Source: Planctomycetota bacterium
GTDB lineage: Bacteria > Planctomycetota > Planctomycetia > Pirellulales > UBA1268
Length of the DNA stretch: 47,350 bases
Direction of reading: 5' to 3'
NCBI GenBank assembly: GCA_029978905.1
Contig: JAPOIM010000029.1
Location: forward strand, 1-47,350
Part shown: positions 36,814-45,979 of the stretch, piece after piece
Position numbering within the stretch: position 1 is the stretch's first letter
Layout: every line of letters starts with the position of its first letter
Made by a program: the position numbers and the translations under genes
The notes under the pieces: generated by a model
The model's database searches: none
Seen by the model: the letters and a program-made list of their open reading frames with translations, nothing else
Told to the model about the DNA's origin: nothing

Positions 36814-39251
36814 CGCAGCTGCGTTTCCTGACTGATCTCCCACTCGCGTGGCCAGCGCTCGCAGTCCTCGCGACTGCGGCGGCCGCCTGGTGGCTTGCGT
36901 TTCGTGAGTCGCGAGATCTCTCGCCGCCCAAGCGGTGGCTGTTGCCGACGCTGCGGGCCACGGCGGTGGCCCTGATCGTGAGCATGCTGCTGGAGCCTTC
37001 GTTGCACCACCGGGTGTTTCTTGGGGAACCATCGCGGCTTCGCGTCTGGCTCGACGCCTCCGAGAGCATGCGAGAAACCGATGTGACGATGACCGCAGAG
37101 AGCGGAGCGGCTGCTCGCAACCGTTATCAGCGGAGCGTGCACCTGCTTGCCGGGGGCGACATTCCGCTCCTGGAGACCTGGTCAGAGCAAGGTCATGTGG
37201 AGGTCCGCAGCTGGAGTGGCTCCGAGTCGGCGTTGCTCTGGAGAAGTGCACCCACCGAGGAAATGCCGCCGTTGCCCCCGGATGACGCGTGGCTCCCGGA
37301 GGCGTGGAGCCGTGGGACATCGCTCGCCGTGCCCCTCACGGCCTCAGTGTCGGAGGCGGAGGCGGCGGGTGGTGCGGCGGAAGGCCAAGACGAGCAGGCG
37401 TCCGCTGCTGAGACGCTCACCACCGTTCAAGAACCGGTCCTGCTTTTGACCGATGGGCGGCACAACGAAGGCGCCTCGCCGTTGGAGTTGCTGGCGGCGT
37501 GGGAGACGGGGACGGAGACGAATCGGTTTCCCGTGTGGATTGTCGGCATGGGGAGCGAAGAGCCTCCGCCGCGGATGACCATCCGTGGGGTCACCATGCC
37601 CGCCGAACTCTTTCGCAGCGACCGCCTCGAAGGACGGATTGAGTTGGCTGATCATCGGCCCGCAGGGGAGGCGTGGCAGCTCTCCGTCAGCCTCGACGAG
37701 CCTGGCGGAGCGGGACCGACGCTCTGGTCGCAGCGTGTGGTCAGCAGTCGTGAGGGATTCAAAGAGGTGGCCTTCGGTTTTGCACTGGAGCCTGTCGTGA
37801 AGAGCCTGGTGGCCCGCAGCGTGCCGGGCCGAGGGGCGGCATCGGTGATTGAAACCCTGGCGGTGCCCCTGCGTGTCGAGATTGAGCCAGTCGCCTCGAA
37901 CACCGCGTTGGCGGCAGGCGCGGAGGGGCATCGTTCCCGACACCTCGTCGGCGTGACCACGCGAAGGCAGCGGGTGTTGCTGCTCGACGGACGCAGCCGC
38001 TGGGAGACGAGATACCTCCGGAACGCGCTGGAGCGAGATCCCCGTTGGGAGGTCGATGCGTTTCTGATGCCTCCGCGGCAGTCGCCGGTGTGGTTTGCCC
38101 AGCAAGCAGAACCGCGACCGTTCCCAACGACGGCGGAGGACTGGCTGGAGTACGACCTCGTCATCACCGGTGAGATCGAGCCCACCGCGGAAGGCGTGGA
38201 TGCCTTGCGGTTTCTGCGTGAGGCCGTGGAACGCGGGGGCACGGGGTGGGTGGTGATCGACGGCCAGCGAGAAACCTGGGGCCGCGCCGAGTTTGCACGT
38301 CTTCGAGAGATGCTGCCTGTGCAGCGGCAGCCTGTCCGCGGTGTCGAACAGCTGTCCGGAACCACCTGGAAGGCGGTGGTGTCTGATCAGGCAAGTGACC
38401 TCGGTGCAGTGCAGTTGGGGGACGGTTCCCCTGCTTCCAGCCGCAGCACGTGGGATCGATTGCCGGGAGTGGTCAACCTGGTGCCGACGAGGCTCCTGCC
38501 TGGTGGTGAGTCGGTCGTGGAGGCGGCGCGCGGTGCGGTGAAACTGCCGCTGATCTCCACGCGGCTCTACGGTGGTGGGCGGGTGATCCATCTGGCCACG
38601 GATGAGACGTGGCGGTGGCGGTATGAAGTGGCCGATGAGATTCATCAACGGTTTTGGAATCAGCTGGCCCGCTATGCCATGCGGATGCCGTTTGCGGTTC
38701 GCAATGAGTATGCCGCGCTCGACAGTGGTGACGTGGCCATCTCGGCAGGGCAACCGGTGGCCGTGCGAGCACTGCTCAAAGACTCGCGTGGCCTTCCAAG
38801 CGAGGCTGCTCTCGTGCGTGCAGTCGCCTCGCGCGACGGCCGCGTGGTCAGCGTCCTCTCGCTCTCGGCTGATCCCGTGCTGCCAGGACTGTTCCGTGGG
38901 CAGTGGGAGGGGCTCTCTCCGGGCACCTACGAGGTTCGGCTGGAAGCAACAGGCTTTCCGGCGGAAGCCCTCGCCCTCGCCACCTCGGTGCAAATCGTGG
39001 CACCCCCCTCGGCCGAGGAGATCGATGTCACGCGAAACGACGAGATGCTGCGGCAAATCGCCGAACGCACCGGTGGGAGGTATGTGCCCGAAGGGGAGGC
39101 GTCTCAGCTCTGGGAGCAGATTGCGCTGGAGAGAACGGGGCGTGTGGTGGAAACTCATACGGAACTCTGGCAGAGCGGCTGGTGGCTCGCTTTGGCAACG
39201 GCTGTGCTCGGCGTCGAATGGTGGCTGCGAAAGAAAGCAGGTCTGATATGA
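36810..39251 (+). CDS. second membrane vWA/amidotransferase-like protein
   Basis: An 813-aa protein with two N-terminal TM helices (LAWPALAVLATAAAAWWLAF, LRATAVALIVSMLLEPSLHH). A vWA-like strand has D82-A-S84-E-S86 (VWLDASESM). A sandwich domain follows, then from about residue 385 a class I glutamine-amidotransferase-like fold (VLLLDGRSRWETRYLRNAL, EYDLVITGEIEP) with no clear catalytic Cys, so probably non-enzymatic. RVIHLATDETWRWRYEVADE near 595 and FWNQLARYAM are typical of such planctomycete proteins. It ends with a TM (WWLALATAVLGVEWWLRKK). It overlaps both neighbours by four bases (ATGA). Confidence 0.8.
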   Translation: MTQLRFLTDLPLAWPALAVLATAAAAWWLAFRESRDLSPPKRWLLPTLRATAVALIVSMLLEPSLHHRVFLGEPSRLRVWLDASESMRETDVTMTAESGAAARNRYQRSVHLLAGGDIPLLETWSEQGHVEVRSWSGSESALLWRSAPTEEMPPLPPDDAWLPEAWSRGTSLAVPLTASVSEAEAAGGAAEGQDEQASAAETLTTVQEPVLLLTDGRHNEGASPLELLAAWETGTETNRFPVWIVGMGSEEPPPRMTIRGVTMPAELFRSDRLEGRIELADHRPAGEAWQLSVSLDEPGGAGPTLWSQRVVSSREGFKEVAFGFALEPVVKSLVARSVPGRGAASVIETLAVPLRVEIEPVASNTALAAGAEGHRSRHLVGVTTRRQRVLLLDGRSRWETRYLRNALERDPRWEVDAFLMPPRQSPVWFAQQAEPRPFPTTAEDWLEYDLVITGEIEPTAEGVDALRFLREAVERGGTGWVVIDGQRETWGRAEFARLREMLPVQRQPVRGVEQLSGTTWKAVVSDQASDLGAVQLGDGSPASSRSTWDRLPGVVNLVPTRLLPGGESVVEAARGAVKLPLISTRLYGGGRVIHLATDETWRWRYEVADEIHQRFWNQLARYAMRMPFAVRNEYAALDSGDVAISAGQPVAVRALLKDSRGLPSEAALVRAVASRDGRVVSVLSLSADPVLPGLFRGQWEGLSPGTYEVRLEATGFPAEALALATSVQIVAPPSAEEIDVTRNDEMLRQIAERTGGRYVPEGEASQLWEQIALERTGRVVETHTELWQSGWWLALATAVLGVEWWLRKKAGLI

Positions 39252-42200
39252 GTGTCGGACAGGTGCCTGATTCGCCCATGGCGAGGGTGACCACGGAGGG
39301 CCTGCGTCGGATGGGCCAACGGCGGACGACGCTGTTGGCCGCCCGCGGTGTTGCGATCCTCTGCGGCCTGGTGGCGGTCGCCAGCCTCGTGGCGGCATTT
39401 GCCGACCGGGCCATCCTATTGACCGAATCCGTTCGCTGGTGGATGTCGGGAGCCTTTTGGCTGGTGGTGGTCAGCGGTGGTGTGCTTGCCACCCTGCCCT
39501 TGTGGCGCCGCTGGGAAGACGCCGCGTCGGCGAGGCTGATCGAAGGGGCGATGCCGTCGCTCAAGGACCGACTTCTCGCTGCTGTGGAGTTCGCGGCACA
39601 CCGTGATGCTCCCTCGCAGGGGTCGCGTGCATTTCGTGCGTCGTTGCAAGACGTCGTCGCACGGGAAATGCAGGGCTTTCGGGCGTCGTCGGTGCTCCCT
39701 TGGCGGAAGGTTCGACAGCCGATGGTGCTGGCCTTCGTGGCAATCGTGCTGGGCGGCACGCTCTTTTCAGTCCCGTCCCTCGCCTTGCCTCAGCACCTGA
39801 TGCGGGTGCTCTTTCCCTCCGCCAATATCGCCAGGCCCTCGCCGGCCACGCTGCGTTTCCTCTCGCCCACATCTGACGACTCGTTTGTTCCACTCAATGA
39901 GCGACTGGCAGTGGAAGTTGAACTGGCGCTCCCTGAAAGCCTGGCGTTCGGAGTGCCGGAGACCGTTCGCTTGGAGGTGGAGGCCGATGGTCAGCGCGAT
40001 GCTCGACAAACGATCGACCTCATGCGTCAGACGGAGGATCCTGGCGACGAGGGCACCGCGGGTCGGTTGCCGCGATACCTGGGGCAGTGGCTCGTGGATA
40101 TGCCAAAGGTACGGTACCGGGCCATCTCGCCGATTGGTGAGACGCCCTGGTTTGAACTGGAGGCGTTTGCACGACCGGAGATCCAGGAGGTGGAGATCAC
40201 GGTCACGCCCCCTGCATACGCGGGCGTCGACCCCACCACGACGCGTGGCACTTCGGCAGATGTGGCGGCGGTGATCGGTTCGCAGGTGCGTTGGACGCTC
40301 ACGCCCAGCCGATCGCTGGGATCGTCTTCCCTCACCTGGCTCGACCCCACCCCCGACGCGTCGGCCGACACTGTGCTGCCGCTGACAGCCGTGGCTGACG
40401 GGCGCTGGTCGCTCGAGGTGCCGGTGGGCGAGACGCGACGCCTGCAGTTTGATCTCATCGGCACCGAAGGCATGCCGAACGATTTTCCCACAACCTCCCG
40501 GCTGACTGCTGTAGAGGATGAACCCCCGCAGTTGGTGTGGCGTCGGCCCGAGGTGCACGAGGCGACGGTCCCGGCGACGTCGAGCCATCGCTTGGAAGTC
40601 GAGATGACCGATGAGTTTCCGGTGACGTCGGTTGAGCAGTGGACGCGGATCAATCGCGGTGAATGGATGACGTCGCCAGTCCCCTTCGTGAGCGATCTCG
40701 CGGAACAGACGCTCGAGTGGCCGTGGGCGTTGGTGTCGCTTGGGCTTGTGCCTGGCGATCTTGTGGAATGCCGATTGGTGGCCGTCGATCGCCGCGGGCT
40801 GCAGGGGTCTTCACCGACGCTGGAATGGGTGATCAGCGAAAGCCTGCTCAATTTGGCGGCGGCTCCAGCGAAGCCAGCACGGCGGCAGATCGCCACGCGT
40901 CTTGGGACGCTCGCCGCTGACATCGAGGGGATGGTGGGCGAAGAGCCCCTCGCCCCTCTCGCGCAATCCTCCGAGGCCGCAGCCGAACCCGCCGACCTCA
41001 AAACGATCGCCGCCAGCATCCGCGCTGCAGCAGACGAACTGGAGCGTGAAGCGGCCGACCTGCGAAGCGAGATCCATGCCACACTCTCGGAAAACGACGA
41101 CCGGTTTGCTGCGGAAGAACTCGCTCTCACGGCAGCGGTGCTCTCGCGTCTGGAAAAGGAAGATGCGGCCGGTCTGCGTGAAGTGGCGGATGCCTTAGGG
41201 GCGGTCGCGGGTCGCCCTCATGACGAGACGGCGCAGGAACGGGCTGCGGCCGTTGCGCAGGCCAAACGGGTTTGGCAGTCACTGCAGCAGATTGATCGCC
41301 GGTTCGAGAGCCTGGTCGGCCAGGATGTGCTGGATGAGGCGGCAACACGGCTCGATGCCGCTGCCCGCTTTCAGGCGGAGATCGTGTCGCGGCCGGAGAT
41401 GCTGGGGAGTGAAACGCACCAGCGTGAGCAGCAGCTGCTGGCCGCCCATATGCGGGCGCTGGCCGCCTCGCTTGGTCGAGACGAAGGGCTGCTGCCTGCG
41501 GGAGCCGCTCGGCAGGCCGCAGATCGCCGTCGCTGGGCCGAAGATATCGCTGATCGCCTCGAACGGAGTGCGACGCCACGCGGCGAGAGACCCGAGGACG
41601 TGCGGCGGAACGAAGCCCTCGCTGAGGCTCAAGAGGTGCTTGGGCAGTTGGAAGGCAACCGCAGCGTGCATGGGATCTATCCCGGCTTGTCGGGAGAGGC
41701 GAGACAGGCACGCCGCGAACTGCGACAACTGGCGGGATCGTCGGCCGAGGTCGTGCTTCGCACGGCCGAGGAACTCAAACAAACAGAGGGCGCCATCGGC
41801 AGTGCGACGCGCTCGGCGGAGGCCACCCTCAGTGGGTTGATGGATCGACGGGCGGCGCTGTTGGCGCAGGCCTCGTCGCAGCAGGCGGCGAGCGCGGCCG
41901 ATCTGGGCACCGCGTATCGGGGGCTGGCTGGCCTCGTCACGGCCGTTGCCACGGATGCCGCCGAGGTGCGAGAGACGTTTGATCAAGGCAAGCGGGCGCT
42001 TCAAACGCTCGAGGCAGCCGGTCGCCTGGAAGCCGTGATGGCGTGGGTTGATCAGATGCTCGCGACGGAACGGGATGCGGGGGATCGCGTGACCGCCCAC
42101 AACGCCACGCCCCGCATCTGGGAAGCCGCCAGCCAGGAACTGGAGGATGCGGCGAATGCGATGCGGCAGGCGGGATTGCCGGCCGAGATCGCCGACAGCG

Positions 42201-44860
42201 TGCGTGCGGCCCGCTGGTCTCCGGCCGCTGAGGAAATCGGGCGGAAGGTTTCACCTCGGCAGTGGGATCTCAGCAGTACCGTTTCGGCCGCGACCGATCT
42301 TGAAGCTCTGCGAGGCGACCTACAGCAGCACTTTGATGCCCTCCGAGTGCCGATCGCTGAAGCTCGGGCCGTGCTGCAGGGCCTTGCTCCGTCGATCCCC
42401 GAGTTGGCTCGCGAGGCTGCCGAACGAGCTGAGGCGCAGCAGCAGAAGGTGGAGCAACTCGCGGCAGAGGCCGAGGCAGGGGAAACAACGGATCTGGAAG
42501 CGGTGCTCCCTGACGCGTCGCACGAGAACGATGAGATCATTGCTCGCTTGGAGTCGGCGCTCGTGGATGCTGCTGCGACGCAGGATCTCTTGGACGCAAC
42601 CGAACGTGAGCGAGCCCGGGACGCGGACCTCGCACGAGAACTCGTGAAGGCATCGCAGGAACGCGTTGAAGAGGCAACCGCGGACGCGCGGCAGGATGAT
42701 TCGGAGGACCAGGGAGCTGCGCTTTCAGAACTCTCGGCTGCGTACGAAGAGGCGGGTCAGACCTTCGCCATGATTGCGGAGCACTTTGATCGCGATCCGC
42801 TTAAGGCGGATGCGTCTTCGCAGGCGGAGGGCTCTGAGTCGCTTGCGCAGGCGGCGGCACGGCAGGCTCCGCAGGCAGCGGCCAAACTTGACGAGGCGTA
42901 TCACGAAGCAGAGCAACTTGGCGATGTTGCCGAGACACCCCCGGACGAGTTGCTCCGCCGCCTTGAAGAGGAGTTGCAAACGAATCTCCCGATGCGCGAG
43001 GCGCTCTCCGACATCGCCGGTGGGTTGGCGGCCCAGTCGCAGCAGGCCCTGGCGTTCGCTGCGGAACGTGAGCGGACCCTGCGGCACGATGTCGAATCCT
43101 CCGATGCCCAGGTTCGCGAAGAAAAAAGACAGTTTGCGGCAGAGCTGCGGCTACTCAATGAGCAGGCAGCCAGGGTGGCGCAGCGGCTCGGGCAGGAGGC
43201 CCAGCGACAGGCAGAGGCGGCAGGCCTTCTGGATCGCCAGCAGCAATTGGCTCAGACCGCAGAGGATCTGGAGAAGGCCGTGGAGGCGGTGCGGACGGTG
43301 CCTGATACGGCGGGCATTCCCGAACTGATGCAGGCTGCGAGTCGGCTTGATCAGGCGATCGACACCGCGGCTCCTGGGCTGCGCGAGGCATCGCAGGCCC
43401 TTGCGGAGGCAGCTCCACAAGCACCGGAGCAGACAGAAGATCAGCAGCGACGGGCGCTGTCGGAAGCGACTGTGGCCAGTGGCCGCTGGCATCAGCAGGA
43501 CGTGCGGTGGGCCGACCAGGATCTGCGAACCCGCGAACGAAGGATTCAGGAGGCCGACCGGTTGGTGCAAGACGCGAATCGGCAACTCGAGCAGGCGGCG
43601 GCGCAACTCGACAAGGCTCGCCAGCAGCAGGCGGCGGCACCTGAGGATGGTGGTCGGCAGGAGCAGGTGCAGCGGGCTGAGGTCCGGCAGCGGGAGGCGG
43701 AGGCCCTTGCAGCGCTTTCGCAAGACATTCGGCAACGAGAAGAAAGGCGTCTGGAGGAGGCCCGTTCGCAGCGTGAGCAGGCGGGCCGTCAGCCGGAGGT
43801 GCTCGATGCTGCCAATCCCCGTGCCCAACTCGCCGAACGCCTGACGAACGAAGCCTCGGCCCAGGCGTCGCAGCTTTCGGAACGCCTTGGCTCGATGCTC
43901 AGCAACGCCGGCTGGCAAGAACAGCTCCAGGGGTCGCAGGGGCAGTTGGAAACGTCGTCACGACAGCAGGAGACGGTCACCGCAACGGTCGCTGATGCAG
44001 CGAGATCTCTGGAGCGGGCGGCGGCCCACGAGATGCGACTCGGCGGCTTCGCCACCGCAGGCCAGTTGGCCGACGCAGCGCAGCGCGTCGACGCGACCGC
44101 ACGCCAGGAACCCGTTGCTGCCGAGGCCGCGCTCGCGGGGGCATCTGCATCGCCCGAAGCGGTTTCAACGGCTGGTCGAGCGAGCACGGCGGCTTCCCAG
44201 GCTGCCGTGGATTCCCTTTCCCGAGCCGGTGAGGCCATCGCCCAACGGGCCGATGAACTGGCGAGGCTCTTGTCCCCCACGGCCGATTCCGAAGACGGCA
44301 CGAACTCACGTGAATCGTCTTCGGCAGAGTCGGGACAGTCGTCGGGGCAGTCGGATTCAGGCAACCAGTTGCTGGAGCCTGCTGAGATGGCCCGCTTACT
44401 CGATCAGCTCGACCGTGACATGCGGCAGTCGCAGGGGGGGACTCCTCAGCGACCAGGGCAGTCTGGGGAGGCCTCCGCGGCGCGGCGTTCGCTGCAGCGT
44501 TCCAGCAACCAACTCGCACGAGGGCTGCAACAGCAGCGAGGGGTGCCAGGCACACCGCAGTCCCAAGAACCGCAGTCTCCTTCGATGCAAGACGCCCAGG
44601 CGACGCCCTCGATGGCCAATCAGTCGAGCAGTGGGCAGTTGACGGACGTTGCCGCCGGGGAGGCTTCGGGTGACGTGCGCCTGTTGGAAGCTGATGGCCG
44701 CGATGTGTTTATCGGGGGCTGGAATCGTTTGCGTCAGCAGCAGGCCGGCGAGGTTGTGGAGAGTGTCCGGCAGTCGATTTCGCCGCGCTACCGACGCCAG
44801 GTGGAGCAGTATTTCCGTGGGCTCTCGGAACGGGGGCAAGCCTCGGGAGGTTCGCGATGA
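39248..44860 (+). CDS. 1870-aa membrane-anchored coiled-coil protein (DUF4175-like)
   Basis: Three TM helices lie near residues 28-50, 65-86 and 157-179, with LKDRLLAAVEFA between the second and third. They are followed by Ig-like extracytoplasmic domains (about 195-530, with ITVTPPAYAGVDP and VEDEPPQLVWRRPEV) of the kind seen in DUF4175 proteins. From about 535 to 1670 the chain is almost all Ala, Glu, Gln, Arg and Leu in heptad-like helical stretches, then a Ser/Gln/Gly-rich region to about 1800. A conserved-looking C-terminal block, ISPRYRRQVEQYFRGLSERG, ends it. This is likely a long rod in the periplasm. The start ATG overlaps the previous stop by four bases. An upstream extension of the frame lies wholly over the previous gene and is rejected. 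Function is unknown. Confidence 0.85.
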   Translation: MSVGQVPDSPMARVTTEGLRRMGQRRTTLLAARGVAILCGLVAVASLVAAFADRAILLTESVRWWMSGAFWLVVVSGGVLATLPLWRRWEDAASARLIEGAMPSLKDRLLAAVEFAAHRDAPSQGSRAFRASLQDVVAREMQGFRASSVLPWRKVRQPMVLAFVAIVLGGTLFSVPSLALPQHLMRVLFPSANIARPSPATLRFLSPTSDDSFVPLNERLAVEVELALPESLAFGVPETVRLEVEADGQRDARQTIDLMRQTEDPGDEGTAGRLPRYLGQWLVDMPKVRYRAISPIGETPWFELEAFARPEIQEVEITVTPPAYAGVDPTTTRGTSADVAAVIGSQVRWTLTPSRSLGSSSLTWLDPTPDASADTVLPLTAVADGRWSLEVPVGETRRLQFDLIGTEGMPNDFPTTSRLTAVEDEPPQLVWRRPEVHEATVPATSSHRLEVEMTDEFPVTSVEQWTRINRGEWMTSPVPFVSDLAEQTLEWPWALVSLGLVPGDLVECRLVAVDRRGLQGSSPTLEWVISESLLNLAAAPAKPARRQIATRLGTLAADIEGMVGEEPLAPLAQSSEAAAEPADLKTIAASIRAAADELEREAADLRSEIHATLSENDDRFAAEELALTAAVLSRLEKEDAAGLREVADALGAVAGRPHDETAQERAAAVAQAKRVWQSLQQIDRRFESLVGQDVLDEAATRLDAAARFQAEIVSRPEMLGSETHQREQQLLAAHMRALAASLGRDEGLLPAGAARQAADRRRWAEDIADRLERSATPRGERPEDVRRNEALAEAQEVLGQLEGNRSVHGIYPGLSGEARQARRELRQLAGSSAEVVLRTAEELKQTEGAIGSATRSAEATLSGLMDRRAALLAQASSQQAASAADLGTAYRGLAGLVTAVATDAAEVRETFDQGKRALQTLEAAGRLEAVMAWVDQMLATERDAGDRVTAHNATPRIWEAASQELEDAANAMRQAGLPAEIADSVRAARWSPAAEEIGRKVSPRQWDLSSTVSAATDLEALRGDLQQHFDALRVPIAEARAVLQGLAPSIPELAREAAERAEAQQQKVEQLAAEAEAGETTDLEAVLPDASHENDEIIARLESALVDAAATQDLLDATERERARDADLARELVKASQERVEEATADARQDDSEDQGAALSELSAAYEEAGQTFAMIAEHFDRDPLKADASSQAEGSESLAQAAARQAPQAAAKLDEAYHEAEQLGDVAETPPDELLRRLEEELQTNLPMREALSDIAGGLAAQSQQALAFAAERERTLRHDVESSDAQVREEKRQFAAELRLLNEQAARVAQRLGQEAQRQAEAAGLLDRQQQLAQTAEDLEKAVEAVRTVPDTAGIPELMQAASRLDQAIDTAAPGLREASQALAEAAPQAPEQTEDQQRRALSEATVASGRWHQQDVRWADQDLRTRERRIQEADRLVQDANRQLEQAAAQLDKARQQQAAAPEDGGRQEQVQRAEVRQREAEALAALSQDIRQREERRLEEARSQREQAGRQPEVLDAANPRAQLAERLTNEASAQASQLSERLGSMLSNAGWQEQLQGSQGQLETSSRQQETVTATVADAARSLERAAAHEMRLGGFATAGQLADAAQRVDATARQEPVAAEAALAGASASPEAVSTAGRASTAASQAAVDSLSRAGEAIAQRADELARLLSPTADSEDGTNSRESSSAESGQSSGQSDSGNQLLEPAEMARLLDQLDRDMRQSQGGTPQRPGQSGEASAARRSLQRSSNQLARGLQQQRGVPGTPQSQEPQSPSMQDAQATPSMANQSSSGQLTDVAAGEASGDVRLLEADGRDVFIGGWNRLRQQQAGEVVESVRQSISPRYRRQVEQYFRGLSERGQASGGSR

Positions 44861-45954
44861 GAGTTGTCACGCAACGTCGCACAGCCAACTTCTGGATGTG
44901 GTGCTTCATCGGCTTCATGGCGGCGGGAATGCACGCTCCCACCCCGACGCGCGGTGAAGACGCCTCCTGGGAAGCTACGCGTCAGGCCATCGACCGTGGG
45001 ATTGCGTTCCTTCAGGAAAACCAGAAAGACACCGGCGCCATCAGTTCTGGCCAATACGACACTGCGATGACGGCCCTGGCCACGATGGCGATGGCAAGCG
45101 TGGGCGTGACGCCAAGCGAGCCGGGGGCCCGCGGTGTCTCCATGCGTCGGGCGATCGACTTTGTGGTGGACGATCAGCGGCGGACCTCAGCGGGCTACTT
45201 TGGTCAGCACGATGGTTCGCGGATGTATGGACACGGCATCACGACTCTGATGCTGTCAGAGGTGGCGGGGATGGGGGTCGACGCTCGTCAGGATGCGGCG
45301 ATCGAGGAGGCATGCGAGGGGGGCATTTCGGTCATTCTCGACGCGCAGCAGGTGCGGAAGCCTCAGTCGCACCGGGGAGGCTGGCGGTACACGCCAGACG
45401 CCGGGGATTCGGATCTTTCCGTTTCGGTGTGGCAGTTGATGGCGTTGCGGTCGGCGAAGACTGATGGTTTCGAGGTGCCGGATGCCGCGATCGCTGAAGC
45501 GGTTGGCTACCTGCGGCGGTCGTGCACGTCGCCGCTCGATGAAAAAGACCAGCCGGTTCGACCGGAGTCGGGGTTTGCCTACACCCCGGGCGGCGGCGAT
45601 ATCCAGTATGCGATGACGGCGGCGGGGGTGCTGGCGATGCAGGTCTGCGGGCAGTACGAAGCGCCGGCCGTGCAGCAGGCGGTCACCTGGCTGAAGAGCC
45701 ATCCTCCGGCGTGGGGCACTCGCTACTTTTTCTACGGCACGTACTACTACGCCCAGGCGATGCACCAACAAGGGGGCGAGACTGCCGTCGAAGCGGAACG
45801 TCAGGTGCGCGACGTGCTCCTCCCTCGCCAAGAGGCCGATGGCGGGTGGAGACCTGAGGGAGAAGAATCGGGAGCCTCGCGTGTCTACGCGACGAGTCTC
45901 GCGATCCTCAGCCTCAGCGTGCGGTACCACTATCTCCCGATTTACCAGCGCTGA
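44857..45954 (+). CDS. secreted squalene-cyclase/prenyltransferase-repeat protein
   Basis: A 365-aa protein with an N-terminal signal or anchor (FWMWCFIGFMAAGMHAPTPTRGE) and an alpha/alpha-barrel built from repeats such as AIDRGIAFLQENQKDTGAIS, AIDFVVDDQRRTSAGYFG, RGGWRYTPDAGDSDLSVSVW and ADGGWRPEG. The GGWRY-x-PxxGDSD pattern is usual for planctomycete prenyltransferase-repeat proteins. True squalene cyclases are about 600-700 aa and carry a DxDD motif, which is not seen here, so it is probably a binding barrel rather than a cyclase. It is the last gene of the six-gene run, overlapping the coiled-coil gene by four bases (ATGA). Only 25 bases separate its stop from the convergent sulfotransferase. 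Confidence 0.85.
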   Translation: MRVVTQRRTANFWMWCFIGFMAAGMHAPTPTRGEDASWEATRQAIDRGIAFLQENQKDTGAISSGQYDTAMTALATMAMASVGVTPSEPGARGVSMRRAIDFVVDDQRRTSAGYFGQHDGSRMYGHGITTLMLSEVAGMGVDARQDAAIEEACEGGISVILDAQQVRKPQSHRGGWRYTPDAGDSDLSVSVWQLMALRSAKTDGFEVPDAAIAEAVGYLRRSCTSPLDEKDQPVRPESGFAYTPGGGDIQYAMTAAGVLAMQVCGQYEAPAVQQAVTWLKSHPPAWGTRYFFYGTYYYAQAMHQQGGETAVEAERQVRDVLLPRQEADGGWRPEGEESGASRVYATSLAILSLSVRYHYLPIYQR

Positions 45955-45979
45955 CGATCCACGAGATCTTGCTGCTGCC

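Noticed and set aside
35890..37320. Long minus-strand frame opposite the two vWA membrane genes
   Set aside because: Ser/Arg/His-rich, no motif, fully covered by plus-strand genes with recognisable domains.
38903..39247. Upstream extension of the coiled-coil protein frame
   Set aside because: It lies entirely over the end of the 813-aa gene in another frame and is Arg-rich nonsense. ATGA at 39248 is the natural start.
37344..39398. 684-codon minus-strand frame
   Set aside because: Antisense of the 813-aa gene, with low-quality composition and no start context.
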